From Candidatus Gastranaerophilales bacterium (GTDB taxonomy: Bacteria > Cyanobacteriota > Vampirovibrionia > Gastranaerophilales > Gastranaerophilaceae), in assembly GCA_944324135.1 (NCBI GenBank), contig CALUVE010000006.1, forward strand, positions 19,487 to 83,486: a stretch of DNA of 64,000 bases, given 5' to 3'. Positions 43,192-52,747 of the stretch are shown here, in pieces. Position 1 is the stretch's first letter. Every line of letters begins with the position of its first letter. The notes under the pieces were generated by a model. The model did no database searches and was not told the origin of the DNA. It was given only the letters and a program-made list of their open reading frames with translations. The translations under genes and the position numbers were made by a program.

Positions 43192-43974
43192 ATGAGAAGA
43201 GGTAGAGCTTTGGTTACTGAAAATGTAAATTTGAATTCGTTGACCGGCACAGTCGATAGCACCCCTCTGGGTAAATCCCGAGAACTGTGCCTGCTTGCTG
43301 ATGCTCTCAGAAAAAGCTGCTCTTATAAAGAGGCTGTTACTAAATATTTAAATTCAATGCTTATTGACAGAAATAACGCAGATTCTTATTTCGGGCTCGG
43401 GGTTTGTTATAAAAATTTAAAAATGTATCCGAAAGCTGTTAAATACCTTGAAAAGGCGACTGAACTCAGAGAAGATTTTTATCAGGCGTATTTTGAACTC
43501 GGACAGTGCCATCTGGCTGAGGGAATTTCCTGCGGCGCTATAAAAAATTTCGTCCGCGCTGTTCAGATTAATCCCGACAATCCGGAGGCTATTTTGCATC
43601 TGGGGATGGCGCATGAATCCTGTGAAGAATATGATTTGGCGCTTATGATTTATCAAAAATTGATTGAAAATTCCCCGAGATATATCAAAGGCTATGAAAA
43701 TAAAGCCTCGTTATTGATTAAATTGAACCGCTACAAAGACGCTTCTGTTCTGTTGCATCAGATATTAAAAATTAATCCGGATTACTACCGTGCTTATATG
43801 AATATCGGGCTGTGTTTTGACAAACTCGGCAAACGTGCTGATGCCCAGCGCTATTACAGAAAATTTCTCCTCAAAAAGCCAAATTCGCATCAGGCTCAGT
43901 TTGTAAAAACAAGACTAGAAAGATTAAAAAATGTAAAAACGCAAAATATGCCGTTTTCTATTGTTAACTGCTAA
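43192..43974 (+). CDS. TPR-repeat protein, 260 aa
   Basis: Five or six clear TPR units run from about residue 30 to 240. Examples are ADSYFGLGVCYKNLKMYPKA, YQAYFELGQCHLAEGISCGA, ILHLGMAHESCEEYDLALMI and AYMNIGLCFDKLGKRADAQR. No signal peptide. The ATG at 43192 is the likely start. An in-frame TTG at 43132 would add 20 residues but neither start has a strong Shine-Dalgarno. It is divergent from the secreted paralogue pair. Probably a scaffold; partner unknown. Confidence 0.8.
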   Translation: MRRGRALVTENVNLNSLTGTVDSTPLGKSRELCLLADALRKSCSYKEAVTKYLNSMLIDRNNADSYFGLGVCYKNLKMYPKAVKYLEKATELREDFYQAYFELGQCHLAEGISCGAIKNFVRAVQINPDNPEAILHLGMAHESCEEYDLALMIYQKLIENSPRYIKGYENKASLLIKLNRYKDASVLLHQILKINPDYYRAYMNIGLCFDKLGKRADAQRYYRKFLLKKPNSHQAQFVKTRLERLKNVKTQNMPFSIVNC

Positions 43975-43992
43975 GCTGTTCTTGTATTGAGT

Positions 43993-44583
43993 TTAAATGT
44001 CTAATTGAATTGCGCCCTGACGGAAAATTTTTATATCTCCATCGTCAAATACTCCTGCTACGGTGGATTCAAGACCTTTGCAGCTTTGCCCGTAGTCTTC
44101 TATGATTAAATCAGCAAGTCCTGACATGTTTTCAAGAGCCTGCTCATAAGTTTTTGCAGACGGCTGGTGGGAAAGATTTGCACTTGTTGTCGCAAGCACA
44201 TGTCCCGGTGCAATTTCGCAAATTTCTTTGAACACTTCGTTGTGAGGAACTCTGATTCCCACTGTATCCATCCCTGAAGTCATATAATCAGGAGTCATCT
44301 CAGGATTTTTTTTCACAACCAGTGTGAGTGCGCCAGGAAAATATTTTTTTACAAGCTGCTGACCTTTTTTAGGGATTATTTTGACATAGCTCAAAAGATG
44401 ATAAATGTCGTTTGACATTAGGATAAGCGGTTTTTGGGCTTCTCTGTTTTTTATTTCGTAAATTTTCTTAACCCCTTTTTCGCTTGACGGCAGGCAGCCT
44501 AATCCCCATACAGTATCTGTGACATAAGCAATTACTCCGTCATTTTCCAAAACTTTTTTTATCTCTTCAGCATTCTTAATCAT
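43993..44583 (-). CDS. tsaC: Threonylcarbamoyl-AMP synthase (Sua5/YrdC family)
   Basis: The 196-aa enzyme makes threonylcarbamoyl-AMP from threonine, bicarbonate and ATP for the t6A37 modification of tRNAs. The YrdC fold is seen in GGVIAYVTDTVWGLGCLPSSEKGVKKIYEIKNR (about 14-47) and KPLILMSN. FPGALTLVVKKNP near 90, GIRVPHNEVFKEI near 112, and ATTSANLSHQPSAKTYEQ near 130 follow. The length is that of TsaC rather than two-domain Sua5. It precedes the convergent TPR gene end. Confidence 0.92.
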   Translation of the reverse strand: MIKNAEEIKKVLENDGVIAYVTDTVWGLGCLPSSEKGVKKIYEIKNREAQKPLILMSNDIYHLLSYVKIIPKKGQQLVKKYFPGALTLVVKKNPEMTPDYMTSGMDTVGIRVPHNEVFKEICEIAPGHVLATTSANLSHQPSAKTYEQALENMSGLADLIIEDYGQSCKGLESTVAGVFDDGDIKIFRQGAIQLDI

Positions 44584-44638
44584 TTTTTTTCTTCTCCGTA
44601 CGATGATTATAGCACTAAAATAATTTAAGCCTGCTTTT

Positions 44639-46234
44639 TTACTTTGTAAAACGACTCATCAGTCTGTTGTATAATTCTTTTGCGTAATCCATTTTCAGGG
44701 CAAGATTTAATGTTGTGTAAATTCCTAGGCAGAGAGTGCCGATTACACAGATTTTGATGATTTGATAAATAACTTTTGGCATATCAGGTGTAAATTTATC
44801 CATCAATAAACCCATACCAGCACAGACAACAAGGGTTATACCTCCGGCTGTTATCATCTTGAGTAAATTTTTGAAAAGTTCGCCGTAATTAAGATTGATT
44901 TTTTTGTTTATTAACACCCCGAGCACCACGGCGTTGAACAATGTTACAAGTGAAGTTGAAAGTGTTATTCCGCCGATACTCATACCGAGAATGTTTATGA
45001 AAAGTATGTTCAAAAATACTTTTAAAATTATTGATGTAAATGCCACAACAAAAGGAGTTTTGGAATCATTAAAGGAGTAGTACACTCTTGTAATTGAATC
45101 ACGGAAAACATAAGGCAGTATTGACACAGATAAAAACCAAAGTGCTTCTGTCACCATAAATGTTGCCTTGCTGTCAAACGCTCCGCGTTCAAAAACCAGT
45201 CCGACTCCGTCAAGTCCGAGAACAATTATCCCTATGATAATCGGTATGGCGCCGAAAAATAAAACCCCGACACCTTTGTTAAAATAATTTTTTATTCCCT
45301 CGTAGTCTTTTTCCATTACAAGCCTTGAAAATATAGGGAATAGCGGAACCAGAAATGCCGTCACCAGAATGCCTACAGGAAACTGAAAAACTCTGTTTGC
45401 ATATCCTATAGCTGTCCACGCACCCTCTCTCAGTGAAGAGGCGAAAAACATATCAACGTAAATATGTATTTGCCCGACTGTAGAACTTAAAATTGCAGGG
45501 AACAGAAGTTCACAAATGTTAGTGAAATTCCGGTTATTTACAATATCAAGGTTTGGTTTGAGTCTGTATCCGAGCTGTCTGATTTTCGGAAATTGTACAA
45601 CCCACTGTAATATGGCACCTATTGTAGTTGCAAGCGCAAGTGTGAACCCTCCTTTGTCGTTCCCGCCGGAAGTCATTACCATTGCAATTATTACAATGGA
45701 CATTATTATCGGGGAGACATTCGGGAGCATAAAATATCTGTATGTCACAAGAAGTCCGTAATATATCCCGACGATACCGCCTATGACAAGCACAGGTGAC
45801 ATAATTTTTAAGTGTTCTGCCGCCAGTTGAATTAATTCAGGGTTTCCGCCGGAGGCAATAACTCCCATTATCTGCGGCGCGAAAAAGTAACACAAAACTG
45901 CCAGCACCGTGAAAAATATTATGGTTGTTGTCATAAATGTGCTGTAGAGTTTGTTTAATTCATCAGTCGGTTTATCCTTTAATGACGGGATAAGTTTTGA
46001 AAAAATAGCTACAGTTGCGCTGTGGAAAGGCCCGCCTACCCCGCCTAAGAGTATAATTGACAGTGCAGGAATCTGGTAGGCATAAAAATAGGCATCTGAT
46101 ACCAGCGATGTGCCGTAATAATTAGCGATGACAACATCTCTCACAAATCCTATGAGTTTTGAAAATATTGTAATAATTGCAATCAGCCACGCAGCTTTTA
46201 ATATTCCTGTTGCTTTGTCATCAGCTGTCATCAC
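44639..46234 (-). CDS. murJ: Lipid II flippase MurJ/MviN
   Basis: The 531-aa polytopic protein has about 14 transmembrane helices. The start AAWLIAIITIFSKLIGFVRDVVIANYYGTS (about 14-43) with its FSKxxGFxRD motif is the MurJ signature. GPFHSATVAIFSK near 65 and AIGYANRVFQFPVGILVTAF near 277 are further family regions. It moves the lipid-linked peptidoglycan precursor across the inner membrane. The gene overlaps the SpoIID-like gene by 14 nt, linking two envelope functions in one operon with cysS. Confidence 0.94.
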   Translation of the reverse strand: MMTADDKATGILKAAWLIAIITIFSKLIGFVRDVVIANYYGTSLVSDAYFYAYQIPALSIILLGGVGGPFHSATVAIFSKLIPSLKDKPTDELNKLYSTFMTTTIIFFTVLAVLCYFFAPQIMGVIASGGNPELIQLAAEHLKIMSPVLVIGGIVGIYYGLLVTYRYFMLPNVSPIIMSIVIIAMVMTSGGNDKGGFTLALATTIGAILQWVVQFPKIRQLGYRLKPNLDIVNNRNFTNICELLFPAILSSTVGQIHIYVDMFFASSLREGAWTAIGYANRVFQFPVGILVTAFLVPLFPIFSRLVMEKDYEGIKNYFNKGVGVLFFGAIPIIIGIIVLGLDGVGLVFERGAFDSKATFMVTEALWFLSVSILPYVFRDSITRVYYSFNDSKTPFVVAFTSIILKVFLNILFINILGMSIGGITLSTSLVTLFNAVVLGVLINKKINLNYGELFKNLLKMITAGGITLVVCAGMGLLMDKFTPDMPKVIYQIIKICVIGTLCLGIYTTLNLALKMDYAKELYNRLMSRFTK

Positions 46235-47951
46235 GTTCCTCCGCTTCTATAAAAATTCTTAAGGCTTTGTTCTCACCCTCATTTTCAGGATAATAGAAAG
46301 TAACGGAGTTGTGCCCGAATTTTACAAATCTTGATATATCTATACGGTTCACTCTTTTACTAGGGAGTACACTCTTGTCGAGAGATATAATTTTTTCTTT
46401 CCCGTTTATAACTACAGGCAGTTCTGAAAGCTGATATTTATTATCGACAATCAAGTTAGCTTTCCTTTTGTTTAAATAAAAATTCTGGGTGACATTTTTG
46501 TTTTCAAATGACAGGATGAAAGGTTTTGTGCCGAGGGTTATACCGGAGTAATAATGTTTCAAAATTTTATCGTAGCTCTGGTACATTTCAGACCCCATAA
46601 ACCCTGCTCCGTACTGGCTCATCCCGACACCGTGCCCGTAACCGCCGCCGTATGCCGTGACTGTAAGCAGGTTGCCGTCAGCATCCCATTGGTGTTCAAA
46701 GACTACATTTGCACTGGGAAGAGCTTTCCCTTGATTTACAAGCAGTCGTCTGATGACAAGTTCTTTCCATATTTTGTAAGTTTTATCTTTTGTGACGACT
46801 TCCATTTCTATGATTTTGCCGGAATCCCCGCGTCTTAAGACTTTTAATTCCGTTATCTCACCGAGCTTTTCACCTCTGTTAAAACGAGGATGGACAAATC
46901 CGGTGGTTGATTGTTCTATAAGAGTTCTTTCAAGTGTTTTTTGAAGTTCCTCTCTTGTCCAGTTTTTTGTCCATCGAAAATATGGTGAGCGCACATCAAA
47001 TGAGTCGGGTCTTGATTTATAGTAAGCTGCTGCATCTTCTTCCGTATTTAAAGGTGTCTGGCTCAATATGTCCGGTTTTGCGTGCAGGTATGGCTTATCA
47101 TCGGACGGAAAAGCTTTTGTATTCGGGTCTGAAAATGCGTAGGCAAAACTTTCCGTATACCCACCCGCTGTTGAGGAATATTGTGCAAGAATTAAATCCC
47201 AATCGTACAATGCTACAATCCCCTCAGTTTCTTCTACGGCCTGTGTCCCGAGCTGCTTTTCGGAATTAGCACCGAAATAAACCTGACTGGCTACACTGTC
47301 TACTACGTCAAAGGCGGTGTAGGCTTTTGTCCGCGGTGAAAGTACGTAGTTTCTGGCGGCAACGCTCTGTGCTTTTAACGCTTCCAGACCAAACCTTACT
47401 GGCATCTCGTTCGGGACTACCCCTTTTAAATATTCTTCCAGTTCAATTACATTTACTATATGAAATGTATTTTGATTGTATTGTACGATTTCAAGTGCCC
47501 CGCGGTAGAGAGCATTACCGCCGGCTCGTCTCAGCCCTCTGACCCCCAATAATCCGCTGTCACAGGTGATTGTATAAGGCCCTGTGGATTCTTCCAGCAC
47601 AGTTCCGTCATCTTTGTAAAGGGTAATCATCCCTGATTCAGTTTTTACGTTCAGGTTCTGGTTCGCAGGAAGTGAGCCGATAAAAATTCCGTTTTCGTAA
47701 ATTTTTATTTCAGACGTTCCGTAAATGGTCGTTCTGGTGTAAAAATATTTTGAAAAAGAATTGTCACCAATGCCGACTCTGATAATTTCAGATTCAAGCG
47801 GCTTTTTGATTTCCTGATACCCTCCGCTGTAAGCTGCCTGCATAGTATTTTCAGGGATTTGAGGAGCTGCGTATATTCCTTTGGGTGTCCACAATCCTAA
47901 AGCAAGGCAGGTCAGTATTAAACAGGTCTTTACCGCTACTTGACTTCCCAA
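46221..47951 (-). CDS. SpoIID/LytB-domain secreted protein (peptidoglycan-acting)
   Basis: The 576-aa protein starts at TTG (47951), which has a good Shine-Dalgarno (AGGAAGGG) and overlaps cysS by 16 nt. It has a signal peptide (CLILTCLALGLWTPKGIYA). An SPOR-like/beta region (about 45-150) precedes the SpoIID domain (about 155-480). Landmarks are ELEEYLKGVVPNEMP near 173, EALKAQSVAARNYVL, YSSTAGGYTESFAYAF near 258 and GGGYGHGVGMSQYGA near 438. SpoIID proteins are lytic transglycosylases acting on denuded glycan. The sporulation name does not imply sporulation here. The C-terminal 100 residues are unassigned. Confidence 0.88.
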   Translation of the reverse strand: MGSQVAVKTCLILTCLALGLWTPKGIYAAPQIPENTMQAAYSGGYQEIKKPLESEIIRVGIGDNSFSKYFYTRTTIYGTSEIKIYENGIFIGSLPANQNLNVKTESGMITLYKDDGTVLEESTGPYTITCDSGLLGVRGLRRAGGNALYRGALEIVQYNQNTFHIVNVIELEEYLKGVVPNEMPVRFGLEALKAQSVAARNYVLSPRTKAYTAFDVVDSVASQVYFGANSEKQLGTQAVEETEGIVALYDWDLILAQYSSTAGGYTESFAYAFSDPNTKAFPSDDKPYLHAKPDILSQTPLNTEEDAAAYYKSRPDSFDVRSPYFRWTKNWTREELQKTLERTLIEQSTTGFVHPRFNRGEKLGEITELKVLRRGDSGKIIEMEVVTKDKTYKIWKELVIRRLLVNQGKALPSANVVFEHQWDADGNLLTVTAYGGGYGHGVGMSQYGAGFMGSEMYQSYDKILKHYYSGITLGTKPFILSFENKNVTQNFYLNKRKANLIVDNKYQLSELPVVINGKEKIISLDKSVLPSKRVNRIDISRFVKFGHNSVTFYYPENEGENKALRIFIEAEERDDS

Positions 47952-49312
47952 GTTGTCCCTTCCTTTGAATCTTTCAGAACAATGCCTTTTTCATCAAGTG
48001 CTATTCTTATTTTATCTGCAACATCCCAGTTTTTTTCTTCTCTGGCTTTTTTACGGAATGAGATGATATCCTCCATTCCCGCAAAATTTTCTCCGAGTTT
48101 TTCTGATACGTATTTTACAGCATTTTGAAGTTCTTCTTCTGAAAGTGAAGCTTTTTCAAAACTGAACCCGAGAACCCCTGCGAGTTTGAACAAAATTGTA
48201 AAGGAGTCTTTTTCATCTTTGTTTGCTTTGTTCGCAAGTTCAAAAAGTACAGCCAGTGCTTTTGATGTGTTTAAATCATCATCCATTGCTTCAACAAAAT
48301 TTTTGTATTCATCAGTTTTTGTAATATCCAGAGTTTCATCAACAGGTGTGCGTTTTGCGTTGAGAAGTCTCTTTACTCCGGCAGCAGCTGATGACAACGC
48401 CTCATCTGAAAATTCAACCGGCATTCTGTAGTGGTTTGTCAGAATGAAAAATCTGATGGTGTTTGCATCATATTTTTTCAGCAAATCATCTATTGTCAGG
48501 AAGTTTCCTAAAGATTTTGACATTTTTTCTTTATTGATAGTCACAAATCCGTTGTGCAGCCAGTAATTTACAAATTTGCAGCCGTTTGCACACTCTGACT
48601 GTGCAATTTCGTTTTCGTGGTGCGGAAATATTAAATCAGCTCCGCCGGCATGGATATCTATGGTTTTGCCGAGGTATTTTCTGCTCATTGCTGAACATTC
48701 TATATGCCAGCCGGGTCTACCTTTGCCCCACGGAGAATTGTATCCGAATTTTTCATCCCGTTTCCACAGCGCAAAATCCAGAGGGTCTTCTTTGTGTTCA
48801 CCGACTTCAATTCTTGCTCCGCTTTCCAGCTGGTCTATCGGCTGTTTGGAAAGGTAGCCGTATTTCGGGAATTTTTTAACTCTGAAATATACATCCCCGT
48901 CAGCTTCGTAAGCATAACCGTTTTTGATTAAATCTTTTACAATCGAAATCATTTCCCCGAGTGTTTTGGTCGCAAACGGTTCGATGTCCGGTTTCAATGT
49001 GTTAAGTGCTTTCATTGAGTTTTCAAACTGTTTGTACCAGTACTGTGAAACTTCTTCCGGTGTTTTGTGTTCATTTTCTGCCTTTTTCAAAATTTTATCA
49101 TCCACATCGGTGACATTACGGCAGTAGGTCACATCAAACCCGCGGAATTTTAAATATCTGTATAATACATCCCAGGTTATGTAACATCTTGCATGTCCTA
49201 AATGTGCATAATCGTATACTGTCGGACCGCAGACATACATTTTTACTTTATTATCTTCAATAGGTTTAAATTCCTCTGTTTGGTTTGTGTAGGAGTTGTG
49301 TAATTTTATCAT
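47936..49312 (-). CDS. cysS: Cysteinyl-tRNA synthetase
   Basis: The 458-aa class I enzyme charges tRNA-Cys. MYVCGPTVYDYAHLGHARCYITWDVLYRYL (about 25-54) holds a zinc-ligand Cys and the HLGH motif. WHIECSAMSRKYLG and GGADLIFPHHENEIAQSE (about 200-240) supply further zinc ligands. KEKMSKSLGNFLTI (about 263-276) is KMSKS. Length is standard. It heads a minus-strand set with the SpoIID-like gene and murJ. Confidence 0.96.
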   Translation of the reverse strand: MIKLHNSYTNQTEEFKPIEDNKVKMYVCGPTVYDYAHLGHARCYITWDVLYRYLKFRGFDVTYCRNVTDVDDKILKKAENEHKTPEEVSQYWYKQFENSMKALNTLKPDIEPFATKTLGEMISIVKDLIKNGYAYEADGDVYFRVKKFPKYGYLSKQPIDQLESGARIEVGEHKEDPLDFALWKRDEKFGYNSPWGKGRPGWHIECSAMSRKYLGKTIDIHAGGADLIFPHHENEIAQSECANGCKFVNYWLHNGFVTINKEKMSKSLGNFLTIDDLLKKYDANTIRFFILTNHYRMPVEFSDEALSSAAAGVKRLLNAKRTPVDETLDITKTDEYKNFVEAMDDDLNTSKALAVLFELANKANKDEKDSFTILFKLAGVLGFSFEKASLSEEELQNAVKYVSEKLGENFAGMEDIISFRKKAREEKNWDVADKIRIALDEKGIVLKDSKEGTTWEVK

Positions 49313-49446
49313 AAGACATCCCTCTTTTTTCCTTATTTTACTACAAACATATATTATGTTCTCATCCCGCTGCTTTATTAAAATTTGTAACGATATTCAA
49401 TATGCAGGCAATTATTTATATCAGAAATATTTATAAGATATATACG

Positions 49447-49475
49447 TAATGTTGAGGTAAACACACAACAAAGAA
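49447..49475 (+). promoter_or_regulatory. ACACAC-n-CAAAGAA leader of the 156-aa gene
   Basis: ACACAC (49461-49466), 2 nt and CAAAGAA (49469-49475) precede AGGAG and the ATG at 49488. The upstream -10 is unclear (TAATGT at 49447-49452 or TATACG at 49441-49446). The same words open the transcripts of 31319 and 52748. Confidence 0.4.
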
Positions 49476-49487
49476 GGAGAATGAATT

Positions 49488-49958
49488 ATGTCAGGAGACA
49501 AAATCGAACGTAACCTACCGCCTGCTTACGCACGTGATGAACATTTGGTCAAGGTTAAAGTCAGGGATACCGAAAATCCTAAGAACATCAAAGTATTTTA
49601 CGTGCCGAAAGGAACAACATTCAAAGGAAACACGGTAGAGGCAACGTTTAATGTCGATACAGAGATTAAAATGGCTAAATACCAGATTGCCGCAATGGAG
49701 GCGGCCGCTGAAGGTGATCGTTTTGGCGGTAATGAATATAAAATTATTGATATGTATGACAGCACAGGCGCAGCATACGGGTTTGACGTAACTGAAAAAC
49801 TGCAAAAATACGGATCTAATTATAAGGTATCACGCAATCCTAATTATGACGGCAAAGGGTTTGTTGCAGATGCCACTGAATACGGTTTGTTCTTCGCGGA
49901 ATTTGAGGACAAGAACGGTAATACCGGAAGTTTTGAACTTCAGTTGCCAAAAAATTAA
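49488..49958 (+). CDS. Protein of unknown function, 156 aa
   Basis: The product has no signal peptide or membrane segment. It is mixed alpha/beta with Gly-rich and aromatic parts (GKGFVADATEYGLFFAEFEDKNGNTG at the C-terminus, likely beta hairpins). A helical stretch EIKMAKYQIAAMEAAAEG lies near 62-79. No family recognised. Excellent Shine-Dalgarno (AGAAGGAG). Its leader resembles those of a tail-fibre-like gene and the 220-aa gene at 52748, so a structural or appendage role is conceivable. Confidence 0.6.
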   Translation: MSGDKIERNLPPAYARDEHLVKVKVRDTENPKNIKVFYVPKGTTFKGNTVEATFNVDTEIKMAKYQIAAMEAAAEGDRFGGNEYKIIDMYDSTGAAYGFDVTEKLQKYGSNYKVSRNPNYDGKGFVADATEYGLFFAEFEDKNGNTGSFELQLPKN

Positions 49959-49983
49959 AATGTCTGACAAAAATTGACAAAAT

Positions 49984-50019
49984 TTTTAAGAGGTACAGTT
50001 GGGGCTGTACCTCTTAAAA
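49984..50019. terminator. Palindromic hairpin, bidirectional terminator-like
   Basis: TTTTAAGAGGTACAG (49984-49998) pairs perfectly with CTGTACCTCTTAAAA (50005-50019) around a 6-nt loop. It lies between the convergent 156-aa gene and nusB. T-tracts on either side are only moderate. Confidence 0.7.
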
Positions 50020-50029
50020 TATATATTTT

Positions 50030-50113
50030 ACAAATGGAGAGACAAGTTATTTGAGGACGATAGCGAGAGCGGAGCGTAAGCGTGTTCCGAAAATAACTTG
50101 TCTCTCCATTTGT
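50030..50113. repeat. Long hairpin with conserved core (copy A)
   Basis: Perfect 23-bp arms (50030-50052 and 50091-50113) enclose a 38-bp core (50053-50090). The core begins GAGGACGATAGCG and ends GCGTGTTCCGA. The inner seven arm bases (TTATTTG side, AAATAAC) recur in copies B and C, the outer bases do not. Confidence 0.88.
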
Positions 50114-50131
50114 TGTGTCTTTTATTATTAA

Positions 50132-50791
50132 TTATTTTAACCCGTTTTCGACAATAACTTTTGCAAGAATTCCGTTGATAAAGGATGCGCTGTCATCAGT
50201 GGAGTATTTTTTAGCCAGTTCAAGCGCCTCATCAACGACAACTTTCATAGGGGCATCTTTGATGTACAAAAGTTCAACAATTGCTATACGCAAAATGTCT
50301 TTGTCCATTTTTACAAGACGGTCAAAATCCCAGCCTTTTGAATATTTTTTGATAAGTCCGTCAACTTCTTCGTGATTTTTCTGGAAAAATTCAGCGATGG
50401 TTACGGCATAATTTTTAACTTCATTTTGGGATTCTAATGTTGCAAATTCTGCAATTTCCAGTGCCATAAGTGCTTTTTCCGCAATGTCCAGCATCTCTTC
50501 AATTTTGCCTGACAAATCTGATGTCATAGGAAGCGGTACAGGTACATTGGCTACACCTATTGGTCTATTCAGGTTTGTTTCGTGTTCTGCTTCATAGGTG
50601 TCAATTTTGTCTTTCAAATCAATCAGAGAACCGAGGGTGAGCTTTAATTCGTCACTTGCGTTGCTTGTCAAAATTCTGACTGATTTAAGGATTATATTTT
50701 CTAAATCTTCTTTGGAGTAAGTTGTAATCTTTTTATCAAACTGTGAAAACAGTATAAATGCTAATTCTCTTGCTGCTCTGCGCGCTTGCAT
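50132..50791 (-). CDS. nusB: Transcription antitermination protein NusB, extended form
   Basis: The N-terminus RRAARELAFILFSQFDKK (about 4-21) and the C-terminal half (DRLVKMDKDILRIAIVELLYIKDAPMKVVVDEALELAKKYSTDDSASFINGILAKV, about 158-215) are classic NusB. It binds boxA RNA with S10 for antitermination of rRNA operons. At 219 aa it is about 80 residues longer than usual. The extra, mostly helical sequence lies between the first helix and the core (about 25-140). It is convergent with the 156-aa gene and lies downstream of the large TPR gene. Confidence 0.9.
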   Translation of the reverse strand: MQARRAARELAFILFSQFDKKITTYSKEDLENIILKSVRILTSNASDELKLTLGSLIDLKDKIDTYEAEHETNLNRPIGVANVPVPLPMTSDLSGKIEEMLDIAEKALMALEIAEFATLESQNEVKNYAVTIAEFFQKNHEEVDGLIKKYSKGWDFDRLVKMDKDILRIAIVELLYIKDAPMKVVVDEALELAKKYSTDDSASFINGILAKVIVENGLK

Positions 50792-50849
50792 GGTTTTCCT
50801 CTTTTTCTTTTTTAGTTTTATACAAGTTTAATTTATCATGAAAAATTTT

Positions 50850-52616
50850 CTAAGACAACGCCCGAATCATTTCGTGTGCCTCTTCGCATTCCGGAAAAAT
50901 TTCTACAGCTTTTTCCAGATTTTGTAATGCCATTTCAACATCACCGAGTTTTTCGTAGCATTTGGCACAGCTTACAAGCACATTCACATTCATCGGGCTT
51001 TTATCAAGGATGCTCCTGAATATTGTAACAGCCTGTTTGTAATCTTCCAGCTCAAAGTAGCACAGTGCAAGAAGATTTTTGGTATCGCTGTCAGGTTCCA
51101 TTTCGTAGGATTTGACTAGGAATATTTTAGCGTCCTCGTACTCTTTGCGCAAAAATCTTATGCGTCCTGCAATGTACAGCAGGAACGGGTCTTGCGGCAG
51201 ATGCGCCATTGCAATATTAATTTCTTCCAGTGCTTTATCAAAATCTTTAAATTGAATTTTGTTCAGAGCTGAAAAAGCCATTGCCTTGTAGTTGTCTGGT
51301 TGTTTTTCAAGGACTTTTTGATAATATTCATCGGATTCTTTAAAGCTGCTTGTTGCATGCAGGTAGTTTGCATATTCAAACATAATATCAGCATCATCAG
51401 GTGCGCTTTTGAGTGCTGTTTCGAACTCATCTTTTGCGTAATCAAATAGTCTGCGCCCGAGATAAATTACCCCCAAATCTTTGTGTGCAGGAGCAAATTC
51501 AGGGTTAAGCTCAATAACTTTTTTCAGGATTTTTTCTGCTTTGTCCATATCGTTTGTAAGAACACATATATGAGCAAAGTCATAGTAAATTTCCTGTGAA
51601 ACACTGCCCTGTCTAATGAGTTTTTCGTAAATTTCTTTTGCGTGCAGAGGCTGATTAACTTTCAAATGGAGGTTTGCGAGCTTCAGTGACATATTAACTG
51701 ATTTTGGATTAAGAGTCACGAGGCGTGTCATAATTCCGATTGCATAGTTAAGCTCGCCTGTTTGTTCATAGGCGCAGGCAAGATTGTATTGAAAATTTGT
51801 TTTTTCCGGATGCGCAGTTGCAAGTTTTTTATAATGTTTTATTGCATCTTCGTACATTCCGCCTTTAAACTCTGAAAGTGCCATTGCAATAACATAACTT
51901 TCCTGCGGTTCAATATCATAGGCTTTTTGGAAATATTCAATTGCTTCTTTATGTTTTTCTTTAATCTGGAGTATTGAACCTATGTTGTAATAAGTTATAG
52001 AATTTTCCGGTTCAAGTTCACTGGCTTTCAAGAAATTTTCGTAAGCTTTTTCAAGGTTTCCCATAGTTACATAGGAAGTTCCGAGGTTGTTGTACAGCTG
52101 TGAATGGTCAGGATTTAGTTCAAGCGCTTTTTCTAAAAATTCAATGCTTTCTTCATATCTTTTCAAAGACATGCAGGCTGTCCCCACAATATAATAAAGG
52201 GTGTAGTCATCCTGTGTAAATTCCAGAGCTTTTTTACCCAGTTCAATAGCTTTTTCGGATTCTCCGGATTTTACATAAACCACGCATAAGTTTTTATAAG
52301 CATCAAGATAATTTTCACGTAATTTGATTACTTCTTTGTAGGCAGATTTTGCGTGCAGAAAATCTTCAAGATTATCATAGCAGTTTGCCAGATAAAACCA
52401 GCTTGAAGCATCATCCGGTTTGTATTTTACAACGGTTTCAAAATCTTTTCTGCCCTCGTTGAAGTTTCCGAGATTAACATTACACAGTCCGGAAAGTTTC
52501 AGGGCTTCTATATTTTTTTCATCGTCGTTTAAAAATTTTTTCAGTGAATTTTGTGCTTCTTCAAATTTTTTGTCGGATATAAGTTCGTTTATTTTTTCTA
52601 AAGTCATCTTTTTCAT
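50850..52616 (-). CDS. Large TPR-repeat protein, 588 aa
   Basis: About 16 TPR units fill the whole protein, for example AWFYLANCYDNLEDFLHAKSAY-like units and SQLYNNLGTSYVTMGNLEKAYENFLKA. No signal peptide. The start at 52616 (MKKMTLEKINELI) is chosen because a TATAAT on the minus strand (complement of 52624-52629) ends 7 nt upstream, implying a leaderless mRNA. A longer frame to 52700 would start upstream of that promoter. The ATG at 52607 is an alternative. It probably acts as a protein-interaction scaffold, partner unknown. nusB follows. Confidence 0.85.
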   Translation of the reverse strand: MKKMTLEKINELISDKKFEEAQNSLKKFLNDDEKNIEALKLSGLCNVNLGNFNEGRKDFETVVKYKPDDASSWFYLANCYDNLEDFLHAKSAYKEVIKLRENYLDAYKNLCVVYVKSGESEKAIELGKKALEFTQDDYTLYYIVGTACMSLKRYEESIEFLEKALELNPDHSQLYNNLGTSYVTMGNLEKAYENFLKASELEPENSITYYNIGSILQIKEKHKEAIEYFQKAYDIEPQESYVIAMALSEFKGGMYEDAIKHYKKLATAHPEKTNFQYNLACAYEQTGELNYAIGIMTRLVTLNPKSVNMSLKLANLHLKVNQPLHAKEIYEKLIRQGSVSQEIYYDFAHICVLTNDMDKAEKILKKVIELNPEFAPAHKDLGVIYLGRRLFDYAKDEFETALKSAPDDADIMFEYANYLHATSSFKESDEYYQKVLEKQPDNYKAMAFSALNKIQFKDFDKALEEINIAMAHLPQDPFLLYIAGRIRFLRKEYEDAKIFLVKSYEMEPDSDTKNLLALCYFELEDYKQAVTIFRSILDKSPMNVNVLVSCAKCYEKLGDVEMALQNLEKAVEIFPECEEAHEMIRALS

Positions 52617-52623
52617 ACCTCTG

Positions 52624-52629
52624 ATTATA
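52624..52629 (-). promoter_or_regulatory. -10 element giving a probable leaderless TPR mRNA
   Basis: TATAAT on the minus strand ends 7 nt before the ATG at 52616, the same distance seen for mfd. AGAGG lies in between, too close to the ATG to act as a ribosome-binding site. Confidence 0.5.
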
Positions 52630-52660
52630 GCGTAAAAAAATATTTTGTACAAAGCGCGGG

Positions 52661-52714
52661 TGGACAGATTTTCAGAAAACATGGTATAATTGTTTGACAC
52701 ACAGATGCAAAGAA
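52661..52714 (+). promoter_or_regulatory. Promoter and ACACAC-n-CAAAGAA leader of the 220-aa gene
   Basis: TGGACA (52661-52666), an 18-bp spacer and TATAAT (52685-52690) predict a start near 52697. The transcript opens with ACACAC (52697-52702), 5 nt and CAAAGAA (52708-52714). Confidence 0.75.
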
Positions 52715-52747
52715 CCCTCCCCTGTTCCTAAAAAGAAAGGAACTAAA

